From Cryphonectria parasitica EP155 (taxonomy: Eukaryota > Ascomycota > Sordariomycetes > Diaporthales > Cryphonectriaceae), in NCBI RefSeq assembly GCF_011745365.1, contig NW_024468912.1, forward strand, positions 930,001 through 994,000: a stretch of DNA of 64,000 nucleotides, read 5' to 3'. Made by a program: the position numbers and the translations under genes. Below, piece after piece: positions 1 through 11,165 of this stretch. The notes beneath the pieces were generated by a model. That model was not told the origin of the DNA and made no database searches. It saw only the letters and a program-made list of their open reading frames with translations. Every line of letters begins with the position of its first letter. The stretch's first letter is position 1.

Positions 1-651
1 GGGGTCGACCTTGCCGTGCTTCTCGAAGCGCTCGGCCTGCTTCTTCTCGACGCTCTTGCTCTTCTTGACGTCCTCAGCGGCGTCCTTGCCACCGGCGGCC
101 TTCTGCTGGCGTCTGCGGCCGAGGGGCTGGCCGTAGTGGGCCTCGTACCACTGGCGGAAGGGGGCGGCGTCGATCTGGATGACGGCGGACTTGGTCAGGG
201 TGTTGGTGCGGACGAGCTCGTTGTTGGAAGGGTGGTAAACCACGCCGATGACACGGGTCTTGCGGGTGGCGCCCTCGGAGGCCCAGGCGAAGTTACCGCT
301 GTCGAGACGCAGGGCACGGTATTTGTGGTTACCGCCGCGGGTGCGGACGGTGTGGATGCGCTTGGCACCGATACGGGTCTGCGCCGGCTGGCGGCCGGCC
401 TCGAAAGCGCGCTTCTTCCCTATTGACGGAGGTCAGAACGTATGTTCCGGAGGGTGAATCCTCCTTCCTCGTGACCCTGCCGCCGGGGGAAAGGGCGGCA
501 AGGTAAACACGAGGAAGAGGGAAAACAGAGCACTCCGAAAGCGATACGGGCTTTCGATTTTTTATTATTCCATCGGGCTCGACGTACGGTAGTAGGCACG
601 CTTGGCGCCAGAGGCGGAGCGCTTGTGACGAGAGTCGCGAGAGATACCCAT
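1..651 (-). CDS. rps8: 40S ribosomal protein S8 (eS8), 5' part, cut by window edge
   Basis: Structural protein of the small ribosomal subunit. Coding exons are complement(588..651) and complement(<1..419), joined across a 168-bp intron (420..587) with a GTACGT donor and an AATAG acceptor. The join restores the family N-terminus [11 protein letters not shown] followed by [17 protein letters not shown], and later residues such as [16 protein letters not shown] and the C-terminal QWYEAHYG region also fit eS8. About 161 residues are visible; the family is about 200 residues long, so roughly 40 C-terminal residues lie beyond the left edge. The start is fixed by the MGISRDS sequence, which is conserved in this family. 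The reading frame and codon use look intact. A second intron lies in the 5' leader (separate entry). Confidence 0.96.
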
Positions 652-662
652 GATTGCGGTTT

Positions 663-885
663 CTGTTTGATAGAACAGGATAAGACGTTAGCTGTCAAGG
701 TCACAAATCGACGGAGCGTGTTGATTGATCAATCAAACGGCTGATTGTGATCGAGAGGTGCCACCGGCACCTAGGAAAGGAAAAAAAGAAAAGGCTCGAC
801 GCGAAGTCGTGTGAAGATGGAAAATTGGAGGGGAGAGATGAGAAAAAGGAAAATGTTTCGATCCGTTTCTTGTGCTCGTACATAC
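663..885 (-). other. Leader (5' UTR) intron of rps8
   Basis: On the minus strand, CATCAG is followed by a GTATGT donor at 885. A CTAAC branch motif and an AAACAG acceptor at 663 lie 11 bases before the rps8 start codon. Introns in the leader are common in fungal ribosomal protein genes. This one is inferred from splice signals only. Confidence 0.7.
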
Positions 886-2487
886 CTGATGAGGTCTGTG
901 GTCACCAGAGGCAATCGTTGAGATGGTCGAGGTTGGTTGTCGGCTCGTTCGTTTGATGCGGAAGGAGGAAAAAAGAGGATGTTGCAGGTTTGAATTTTGG
1001 ATGAGCTTGCTTGTGGGGGTTCAAAAAGATGCGCTAAGGTATTCTGGGCCTAGCGTGACAAAAACCAGCGGCCAGGCACGTGATGTTCCTCAACTGCACT
1101 TGAGGTCTGGTCTGCGGCTAAAGGACAAAGCCAGTCTATTGCTGGACAACCCTGCAAAAGAAGAAGGAAAAACTATCCAGAAAAATGCCCTTCTTGAAGA
1201 CAGAGACCTTTCTTTTTCCTTCCCATATCAACTTCCCCTATGTTCAAACAAAAGAATGCCCTGGTCCTCTTGTTCTGTGGTTCACCTATACAACTTGATG
1301 TCATACCCGAGTCCTCCTCATTGGTGAAAATAAGCTCTCTATTATCAGCCAGAGGACAGTCTTTCACTTTCTGTGAATGAAGATGATTATATGCCTTCTC
1401 TCATAGCCAATGGGCTCTTGGAATGAGTGCCTTATCTCAGTCTATTCCGGTCCCCAACGCCGTGATTACCAAGCGCATAATCAATTCGTTCTGGAGGCGG
1501 TCTACCTATTCCTCGACCCTGTTTGTCGAGCAATCGGTGCTGCGTTATTCCCTTGCTGTGCGCCAACGGCTCTATTCCAGTTAGAGGCAGTGCTACCGGA
1601 AGATGCTCCTCCCGCAAAATATTGATATGAAGAGGGTGATGTCCCGGTGCATCCACCAAGTTTGCCTCGGAAACATCATCTTGGCACTCCCCGGGTGACG
1701 GCTGGCTCGCTACGTCTTGTGATGGCCTTCTCGAGACAGGTTTCGACGAAGTGGGCTGAGTTGTATCCCATGTCTGTCCAGCTAGACCACGCCTAAGGGA
1801 GCTGTCCGCTCGGGCTTTGTTGACTCCCTGGTGTGGCTCCCTCGGCAGTTGGCGAGGGAAGTAGTCAACCAGAGAGGCCGTCCGTCCTAAAGCCACACCG
1901 CGGCTTGAGAGCCTGAGGTCTAAGCAGCCGATAAAGATGATAAATGACTTCGCGAGCTCCGCGGATCGCTTAACCCAGCTTGCTCGCTCCAACAGGACGC
2001 TCTTCTCCGCGTGCGTGGTGCTGTTTTCGTAGTGTTCGGCGCTGGGATGGAAGCAGGACTCGACAGCTTGTTGGGAGTGATTCATGTGTGGCTAATTTCT
2101 GCGATCTCCAGTGGTGGAATTCGAGAGATTTCCTGATGGCCGAGGGTCTGCTTTAGCCCAGAACAGTGCTTCGCATTACTGCGAAGGCACGGAATACAAG
2201 ACCACACGATGAGAGAGATGGTCTCCAGTTCCGACTAGATAGTTGAATCTAGTATGAGATCTGTCCGTCGTTCTTGTTAGCGCGGGCCATAGGGGAAAGC
2301 GAAGACCTGAAGGCATCGCTGAATAGCATATTATCTCAGATCAACATATTCTGAAGAACAGTGTCGTAGATCGTACTCAATCGTCGATTCCGCAAAAATC
2401 ACTAGCTACTAAGTATGTATCACTTTCATACTATGGAGATTACACAGGTGCTACTTGGAGTCAACAAATACTCGCCTGAAGCCACAG
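886..2487. other. Upstream region of rps8 and gene-poor DNA
   Basis: The first few hundred bases should hold the rps8 promoter. The rest shows no convincing gene. A minus-strand open frame at 1432..2085 (217 codons) is the longest, but its translation has no recognisable domain and no clear splice signals, so it is not called. Confidence 0.5.
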
Positions 2488-3402
2488 CTATGGGCAATCA
2501 AGAGCCCCAATGACAGCATAATACTCAGCATGGTCTTCTCGGTGCAAGGTGATTTCAGATTGCAGATCGGGCAGAGCGGTTGCAAGAACAGCACGAGGTT
2601 GCTGAACATTATGATACCGAGGTAGAAGACTCTTTCTCAGATTTGCGATGTTTGTGATGAAATGTAGTAGCAGGATTGTCGATGCATAGGAAGAGTTCTT
2701 GAGATTCACATAGTATCCTGCGGCTTTGTATGCCTAGGCATTCAAGATAGGCTGACACTGGAAAACAAGGACGAGGCTCTCTTAGATGCACTGTGCCATC
2801 AGTAGGGAACATATGGTCTTCTTGATATGCCTGAAGTGCTTGTGAATGAAGATTCTGTGGTACAGAGCAACAAAAAAGAACTTGACTACTACGAATCCCC
2901 AGACATAGGTCACGCTCGCGAGCATGGTGTAACGGCGTAATGTGAGCACGTAGTCGGGCTTTGGAAGGTAAGAAACAACGAGGCCGACTTTGTTGTAGGT
3001 GACAAAGCCCAGCCCGGATACATTGGGCGGGTTCTGCCCAAGGCCATATGTACTTAGCCACTGCTCATAAGGCCAGTAGTAATACTTGGATTTCAGCGTA
3101 AAATTGGACAGGGAACATTGCAAGACAAGTCCAAGCAGCATCGTGGCAAGAAGATAGGTAAATATGGCCAGTGCTGGAATCATACCAGTCCATATCAGCT
3201 GAAAGACTCTGGAAAATGAAACTGCCGACCATCGTCCTAACCCGATGTTCTTCAACACAGAAGCCCGTACAAAGATCTGGATGGCAATGGCAACGGATGC
3301 CACACAGAGAAGCGAGATGCTTGTCGCGATGATAGCCGAAGTTTGAGGGTCTCCGAGAGAGGCGGGACTTATGTTGCAAGATGAAAAGTATCTCGGTAGC
3401 AT
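2488..3402 (-). pseudogene. Decayed SAT4-family (fungal rhodopsin-like domain) integral membrane protein
   Basis: The minus-strand frame starting at MLPRYFSSC (3402) encodes hydrophobic segments in the order of the fungal SAT4/rhodopsin-like membrane family. A first membrane helix is followed by VRASVLKNIGLGRW, which resembles the family's R-x-x-vlk-x-lG-x-x-W. Later KFFFVALYHRIF resembles the K-x-S-x-x-x-x-Y-x-R-I-F helix, and FQCQPILNA resembles the F-x-C-x-P motif. The same frame is interrupted by TAA at 2782..2784 and TAG at 2734..2736, then stays open with related hydrophobic sequence to 2488. The TAG falls where the family often has Trp after C-x-P. Both stops could arise by a single C-to-T change at CpA (on one strand or the other). 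Introns could in principle remove the stops, but I see no good splice sites. The predicted product is shorter than the usual 350-400 residues. The family call is moderate and the broken state is fairly clear. Confidence 0.6.
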
Positions 3403-4418
3403 TGTAGCCGAAGTCACACACCCTTGTGAGCAGGCACAATCAACAAGACAGATAGAAGGGGGATGGACACAGCATATTAACTCTTGGGCACGATGGGCTA
3501 ACACTATCAGGGCTTGACGTCTGGACATAGATCGGCACGGAAAAGGATCCGAAGAAGCTCATAAGTTTCAAGCAGTGGCCGCATTCCTACGTTATTTTAC
3601 CCCTTCCTTGTCCGCCTAGGCGTCAAACCAATATGTTAGTGGTTGACCGGATGTCGCGAAGCAGCAGGCACTCTCAGCCTTCCATACTTGGGCTCATCAC
3701 GGAAAACCCTGGTTCTCGTCTGCAGCTCTGGGGCTGCTGCCATCATCCAGCCTTCGAAGCCGACTTTTGTATCGTGAAGCACCCGGTCACGTACATATAT
3801 GGTATTCTGTGACATATTGAGTTGGCAATTCTTCTCGTGGCTACAGCTATTCTGCACGGCGAGTCTCAACGGCCCTCTAGGTGGATCGAGGTCGAGGTGC
3901 GAGCTGGAGTCACCACTTGTCGAGTCTCGACGAGAGCGTTGCAGCAGCGTACAGAAACTTTTGACAGAGGAAAAGTCTCTAGACGCGTGTGATCACACCT
4001 GTCTCTTCCTCACGGAAAGCTGGGTCAGGCCGCTGCCTATATGCATTACCGATAGATTGTCGCTGTGGGGCCCAAGGACGTACCCTTCCTTGCATGGGGC
4101 CAATAGCAGTGCTGTAATACAATACTGTACTCTAGTATATCGAGAATTGATGAAGACCCTAGATCCCTGCAGCCGCAATGGCTGCACTCCGGAAGACCCA
4201 CATGCTGTAGCCGTACGTGCCGTAGTACATCCTATGGTACGTTATGGCGCATTTTTGCCCTGCAGGGGACCAAGAGAAAAAGGAACCGGGGGAGAAAAAA
4301 AAAGTTGACTTTTTGCTCTCTTATTCACTTCCAACAACCACCCACTCACCCACCAACGCACCCCGCCTGAGTATTGCAGAGTCTGAAGGACACTGTTATA
4401 TTCGATGACAATGCAGGA
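3403..4418. other. Intergenic, upstream of the DEAH helicase
   Basis: No supported gene. Open frames at 3799..4308 (+) and 3993..4187 (-) overlap each other and encode nothing recognisable. The last 100 bases contain a pyrimidine- and CCCAC-rich stretch, probably the helicase promoter and leader. Confidence 0.5.
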
Positions 4419-7400
4419 ATGAGGTGGCTACTTGTGAGTTTCTACACCTCAGCCCCTACTTCTCGCAAAACCCGAGTGCTAACAATCACAGGCAAATCGA
4501 ACGTTGGCGACGTCGTACAGACCCGACACTGCCCTCTGCCGACTTCGATATCTTACTTTCAGACGAGCGACCCCATCCCTTATCTCCTTGGCTACACTCC
4601 ACAACGCGCGCCAGAAGCAGCCGGCACAACTGTCCAGGGTAAAGCCGTCTGGACGAGGACAGCATGGCAAGAAGGACGTCGAGGCTTCGCGTCCGGCGGC
4701 TGCTCAAGGCAGGGCTCACGGGAAGCCCAAGAATGATCAGTACGTCGTGAAAGGCAGAAACACCCCAGACAGGAAGAAGAAAGCAACGAGGAATACCACC
4801 AATGGCCGTCGGCGCGAAGAGCCAGTCGAGCTTGAATATGGCGAGAGCAGGCTACATCGGAACCTGCGGATACCAACACGCAAAGAGTACCCTCAAATGC
4901 CCGCGCACGCGCTGAGAAATGCTTGGGGCACTTTGGAATCGCTGCTTCCTCTATTACAGGGGACGTTGGCTAAAACAACCACGCACACCGCGCATCCGGA
5001 GAGCCTCAGGAAATTCATCCGCACAACCGTTACCGTTCAACTTCCCGAGCGGGAGGAGCTGATCGCACCCGGCGACGGGCTTACCCTGGGAGAAGCCACC
5101 AACGCCGCGAGTCTGCATGCTCTGGCAAAGCTGCATGATGCTGGGCTGCTCACGTTGTTTTGGGCGCCAGCCAAACTCACCGATAAGGAGGTCAAAAACG
5201 AAAAGAGTGGTATCCTGGATGTTTTCAACTATGCAGCCCGTTATGGCTGCATCCCGAAGCTTTCATCAAAATCCCATCGTCGTTGCTACATCGTCAACAT
5301 CGAGATGCCTGAGCATGACATCAAGGTGACTGTCAGCGCCGTCGGATCTCTGGGCCATGCCGAGGCTGCTGCGGCTCGAGAATTCAAAAAACAGGCCGAG
5401 ACGTACCACTTGAGACAGGGTACAGACTCACTCGTCGTTAATGACTCAACAACGCTCAATGTTAACAACGCTCCACAATTCTTTGAGTTCTGCCGTGACG
5501 TTGGCGAAGAGGCGGGCCGAGTCATGGTAGAAACAACGAGAGAACGAGGAGATAGTTTTGGCGCCGTTTCGACGTGTAACGGGGCCGCTTTTGGCCCAAA
5601 GATGGTGATCAAGTCCGGGGGCAAGAAGGCCGCTGAAAGCGTAGCCTATCTTGTTGCCGCACTTTGTGTCGCCCAGGAGAAGCCAGAGCTCTTAAGACAG
5701 TTCAGCAAGGCATTGCAAGTTGGTAACGGCAAGTATCTTGGCAAACTGCCGCCCGCCGACCTCTTGATCAGCGTGCAGAGTCTGCGCAAAATGGCTGCGC
5801 TAAACAATCTCGCGAGTCGATATCAAACGAAGCAGCGTGCGGCCGCTCACACGCTCGGTGACGAGACTTCTCGACACTCGGGACGAAGATATACTCTCCC
5901 GGAATCCCAGCTTGCTGAGAAGTCGGCTCAGCTGCAAGCAAAACTCGATCAGTACCGGACGCGCGCCGACTTAGAACAGCTACGCCATGTTCGGTCCGAA
6001 TTGCCCATGACCCATTACGCGCCTCAAGTGCGAGAGATCGTGCAGAACAACATGTACTGTGTCATCATCGGTGCCACTGGCAGTGGAAAGACAACGCAGG
6101 TGCCCCAGATCCTGCTCGACCAGGCCATCGAGAACGGGACAGGTGCTTCCTGCAATATCGTTTGCACACAGCCTCGCCGCATTGCAGCCACGTCGGTGGC
6201 CAAGAGAGTAGCAGATGAGCGCGCCGAGAAGCTACAAGACACCGTCGGCTACCAAGTGCGGTTCGATGCAAAGCTGCCAAAGCCAGGTGGCAGCATCGTC
6301 TACTGTACAACTGGCATCTTGTTACAACAGCTCCAGCATTCGCCGGATGAGGTCTACGACAACGTCTCGCACCTGGTCATCGATGAAGTCCACGAGAGGG
6401 ATATCATCATCGACTTCCTCCTCATCATGCTCAAGAAAACCATGGCTGCTCGTGCTGCACAAGGCAAAAAGCTGCCCCATGTTGTCCTGATGAGTGCGAC
6501 GATAGATGCTGAGCTCTTTGCGGCATACTTCAAAGACAGCCTGCCCTTAGATCAGCCAACAAATTGTCCAACCTTGAGTGTACCGGGAAGGACATTTCCA
6601 GTGACAGAACGCTACCTGGAGAACATCCTCCAGGAGCTGAAAGACGAGTACGACAAGAGGGAGCTGTGCCTTCTCGCTCAGGATAAAGCTACAGATCAAT
6701 ATCTGCAGGCAGAGCAAACGGGAATGAACGAGCGTCCGGTGGACGCAGATTCAAGCACACAGGAATTCGTCATTGACTGGAAGAAACAAGCCAGCACCGT
6801 TGGGGACACCGATGCGCTGGTAGACAACAAGGACGATGCGCTTGTGCCCTTGGGTCTCGCTGCAACGACGATTGCTCACATCGCCAAGACAACGGAGAAT
6901 GGCGCGATTCTCGTGTTCCTTCCTGGATTGGACGAGATAGTCAAGTTGGACCAAATGCTGCGAGTCGACAAGCCTCTAGGCGTCAACTTCAATGACGATC
7001 AGCAATTCCAGGTCTTCATGCTACACTCTTCTATCCCGGATAGCCAGAAGACTGTTTTTGATCCATTGCCAGATGGATGCAGGAAAATCATCCTCAGCAC
7101 CAATATCGCCGAGACATCGGTGACGATTCCGGATGTGCAATACGTCGTGGACACTGGAAAGAGCCGGGAGAAACGATACGACCAGATGCGGCGCATTACC
7201 GCGCTGCAGTGCACGTGGGTCAGCAAGTCCAACGCCAAGCAGCGAGCAGGAAGAGCTGGGCGTGTCCAAAATGGAAACTACTACGCCTTGTTCACCAGGT
7301 CGCGGCGCGAGTCGATGAGGGCCATTGGCCTGCCAGAACTGCTGCGCTCAGACTTACAAGAAATATGTCTCGATGTCAAGTCACAGGCTTTCAAAATGCC

Positions 7401-8646
7401 CGTACGGGACTTCCTTGCTGGGGCTCTCGAGCCGCCTTCCGCCGTTGCAGTCGATACCGCCATGCGCGATCTCACGATGCTAGGCGCGATTACTGAAGAG
7501 GAAAATCTGACGCCGTTAGGCCGCCTTCTGGCGTCCTTGCCAGTACATCCAAGCCTCGGGAAGATGATCGTGCTCGGCCTCATTTTCAGATGCTTGGATC
7601 CCATGATCATACTTGGCGCAGCAGCGCATGAGCGCCCACTCTTTGCTAGCCCTGTGGAGAAGAGAAGAACTGTTGATGCAGTGAAGAGCGCTTTTTCGAG
7701 GACGTCCCAAAGCGATCACATTATGCTTCTGAACGCCTTTAGCAAAGCTCGCGAAATTTCAAGTCTCAACTCCCCCTCAGCGACCTACAACTTTTTCAAC
7801 AAGTATTTCATACACCGAGGCGCATTCAATAGTATCGCATCGACCGCCAGGCAGATCGAGGAGATATTACAGCAGTCTGGGCTGATCCAGCCCAGCAGGG
7901 GCTTTGAGAAGACGGGTCTCCGCTATGGCGGAGATTTTTTGAACGAGAATTCAGACTCTGAAGAAGTCATAAAAGCTCTGCTGTTCGCCGGAATGCATCC
8001 GAACATCGCTATGAATCGAGGCTCCATGTACCGAACATGCGGCGAGAAACACACTTTCATACACCAATCCTCAGTCAACGATGTACGTACCCTTGGCCCA
8101 AGGCATCACATATTGACGTTCACAAGCCTGTCACTTTCCGCCGATGGTGGCCGCATGAACCTTCGGGATACGACAAAGGGGACGCCTTTGATGCCACTAC
8201 TCCTGGCTGGCCAGCTTTCCCAGTCTGGACCGATGCTCGAGCTGGATGGCTGGCTGCGGTTCTATGTCAAAGTGACGACAGGCAGCGACGGCGCCTTGAC
8301 AAGGCATAATGCACGGAATGCCGCCAGCGAGATTGCCTTTTTCCGACAGACTCTGGATCTCATGCTAGAGGCTGCGTTCAACAACCTCAAGGATAAGTCG
8401 TTTTCTAACGATGTCTTGCGCGAGAAGCTGGCCGATGGACTGGCCAGTATCTTAAGCCACGAAGCAAACCAAATCGTGCCTGCATGGGATGATCAAGAAA
8501 GGAATAAGATGGATCAACGCTGGCTGTCCCCTTCTGCTCAGTCTCCTAACAGACGAGGCGGGCCTCATATGGGCTCACGAACGCGCTTGGACGATCGCAC
8601 GGTGTCTATGAAGGATTTTGAACGTCAGATCCAACGACAGTCGTGA
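4419..8646 (+). CDS. DEAH-box RNA helicase, probably mitochondrial (DHX30/DHX36-type architecture)
   Basis: ATP-dependent RNA helicase of superfamily 2. The exons are 4419..4433 and 4492..8646, giving 1389 residues. The 58-bp intron has a GTGAGT donor, a GCTAAC branch site and an ACAG acceptor. It joins a five-codon first exon (MRWLL) in frame to the long exon, which otherwise lacks a nearby ATG. The N-terminus is rich in Arg, Ser and Leu and poor in acids, as in mitochondrial presequences. A double-stranded-RNA-binding-like segment lies near residues 245-310 (NYAARYGCIPK). Helicase motifs follow: GATGSGKTTQ (about 532), TQPRRIAA, DEVHERD (about 636), SATID, STNIAETSVTIPDV (about 874) and QRAGRAGR (about 922). 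HA2 and OB-fold regions follow (LTPLGRLLASLPVHPSLGK; MHPNIAMNRG). The family is certain. Mitochondrial location and the DHX30-like role in mitoribosome or RNA metabolism are inference. Confidence 0.93.
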
Positions 8647-10185
8647 AGCCCTGACCACAAGCGGGACGCGCAAGCAGCACAGGACCCCATAGGGAGGAAG
8701 TTGTCAAAGATGCTGGCGAGACATGGACGGCGAGGCATCGAAACGTTACTATTTATCTAGTTTATACCCTACTGAACATCCAACTCTGCTCATTCATCTG
8801 CCTAGACCATGTGGCCGAGAAGAGCGTGGAACACGTCTTGTTGCATTTCACCTACGATCAGAAACATTGTCCCATCTTTCTGCGTAATCAAGACTTAGGA
8901 CTATCTGTCTTATGAACAGGCTGCATACATGAACGTCCACTCAACTATTGAGTTCTGAACAGTGGTCCGCAAGTACTGATTTCACATCATTACTAAATCC
9001 CGCCAGATATAGAACTCCTACTCATTCTACAGGTATCTGGCAAGTTGTAGAGAGTTTGCACATGCTTCTTCAATGTTCTTTTGGAGAAGTTTGATATTTT
9101 CTTGGTGACGGAATCATATGGGTAGATTCCCTCTCGTAAAAGTGGCATTTATGAGAACTGACAGATAATAAGGATGGCAACATTAATTACCTGCGTGTGG
9201 TGCGGTGCTCAGGACAGACAGCTATGTGATACAATTTGTGCTCACTAGGTTGACCAGCCTTGCGAGTGCGAATACATCTGCTGTGATTTTATGCACTTCA
9301 GAGCAATCTAAGTGCATCCCTTCACGGTTGGACGACAGACAAAGGTGCCAGTCGAATGAGCCTAATCAGTCCTTGCGATACTTAATTCACAAAAATGAGA
9401 AGGTCAGGGAAAGATCGTTAACGAGCCATAGCTTTCGAAAAGTTAGCAGCTGGTACACCTTATATTTGTATGCAAATATATCCTCAGAGGCGGCGTGCTA
9501 ACATGGAGAGTCGACATGTCAGACTGGCGAGTATGCCATCCTGTGACAGCACAGGAAGTGGCCGAAGAGCGATGAATACTTATTACAGTAATCACCTATC
9601 TTGAGCCGTGCCTCAGTGTAGCATGTACTTACTGAGACAAATTTGACAATCATGCGCACACTGAGTCTTGGTTTGGAGACGAGCGTGGATGCCTGTAAGA
9701 CATGAGAGTCCTTCCTGGCCAGTATTCAGGCTCCACGGGCCCGTTCGTGAACAATGGACAAATTGAGGATCATTATGCGACACAGTCTCTCGGTTGTGTC
9801 TAGTTTAAGACATTTCTGACTTCTTCGTAACCATTGTCGCTCGGATGCTATATGCCAGATCCAGACACTGTAGTGGGCAGATCACTAAGTTTTGCTCAGC
9901 TATCAGACTCAACCAGAAGAGAGATATATGGCGTTGGCTACGCGATAGCGGACTCAAGTGTCTGGACTGGTAATGATAGCCCTTAGATTGTATCAACTAC
10001 GACCTGACAATTTCCTGATTGCATCCTAGTGCGTCAACCGCGAATCCCATCATTCGCTTGTGTACAAAGGAGAATAGTCAGATATTGACATAGAGGCGTG
10101 AGAAACATTCAGGATACAGTCGCGCAAAAGTGAAGCGGTAAAGTGCAGGATTGGTGTACCCTCTGTGCTCTCACACTACATGAAC
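8647..10185. other. Gene-poor intergenic DNA
   Basis: Fairly AT-rich DNA downstream of the helicase. No open frame above about 100 codons and none with recognisable content. I see no repeat or RNA gene. Confidence 0.5.
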
Positions 10186-10189
10186 CTCG

Positions 10190-10604
10190 GAGACTCACAG
10201 CTTTTTGGCAGGCGCCTGGAGATGGAGTCACCTCGTCAAGACTTCCTGACTAACATCGTAGACAAAGTGAAGACCGGGGAAGTCTCTCCAGAAGAACTGA
10301 CTGAGCACGAATCAGCACTCATGTAAGTAGTTTTACATTCATTTACCTACTTGAGTAAGTGCTCTCCGAGATCTAGGATGAAACTTCTGACCTTAACTTG
10401 CTTTGTAGCATTGCTGGAGGAGAGACGACGGCACCAGCCAGTCCGCAGCCATATTTTACACGCTCAAAACACCTACGGTCCTCGGAAAGCTCACAAAGAA
10501 TTCGTGATCGATACAAGTCCTATGCCGAGATTGATGCGTCTTCTGCTCTCCAACTGCCCTACCTGCAGGCTGTGTTCCACGAGGCAATGCGGATGCACCC
10601 TTAG
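10190..10604 (+). pseudogene. Cytochrome P450 remnant (I-helix to K-helix)
   Basis: The plus strand encodes a P450 core fragment. A segment ending in RQDFLTNIVDKVKTGEVSPEEL and TEHESAL is followed by an apparent intron (10323..10408, GTAAGT to TTTGTAG). Splicing gives LIIAGGETTA, the I-helix oxygen-binding motif. After that the frame is disturbed: about 70 bases that read AAIFYTLKTPTVLGKLTK in another frame lie between ETTA and IRDRYKSYAEID, so two compensating indels have occurred. The K-helix region reads LPYLQAVFHEAMRMHP, including the family's E-x-x-R (EAMR), and ends at a TAG directly after HP. The N-terminal half, the PERF region and the heme-binding cysteine loop are absent. Intact fungal P450s are about 500 residues long. 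The start coordinate is approximate. This is a dead, truncated gene, possibly left from a secondary-metabolism or detoxification locus. Confidence 0.75.
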
Positions 10605-11165
10605 TGAGACGGACGCTGATTTGCCCCCCGCCCCCCCCCCCACCTTTCAGATTGGGTTGCACTTCAGCCTCTGGTGTGTGAGAATCATCATATTGCCATT
10701 CTGTATACCCAAGCCGACCAATTTTTTCCTTGTTGTTGTCACAATACTGCGAAATTATACAATGGCTTAAGAAGAAGAGCTGGCTTCGTAGTCTCACTTT
10801 GACGCCAGACACGGAACTTTCTTTAACAAGCAGACGCAAACCACATTATAACATTACAAATTCTTTTGTTCTCCATCCCGTAAAGCGAAATAGCCCTTGA
10901 AGTCTCCTTTTTGTAGTGTACCGCCCGGAAAAAAGACTTCATTGAAAAAACCCGTTCGCCTCCGGCAAACGCCTAACATGCTGATGTGGAGACATGGTTA
11001 AAATGGACAGCAGACGACTGCCGATATTTGGTTCCTCATGGAACAAATTCAAAAAAAAAAATAAAAAATGATGCAATGCGATATCCTTGATCTCCCCGTC
11101 TGTTGATGATCTGATGCAATGATTGTACAAGTCCGAATTCAGAAGAAGAGAAAGAAAAAAAAATT
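10605..11165. other. Intergenic between P450 remnant and sog2
   Basis: Contains a homopolymeric C tract near 10625-10642 and A-rich tracts near 11048-11066 and 11150-11163. No gene seen. The right end is the 3' flank of sog2. Confidence 0.5.

Noticed and set aside
1432..2085. 217-codon minus-strand frame as a gene
   Set aside because: No domain, no splice signals and a composition like translated non-coding DNA; a competing small plus-strand frame starts at 1423.
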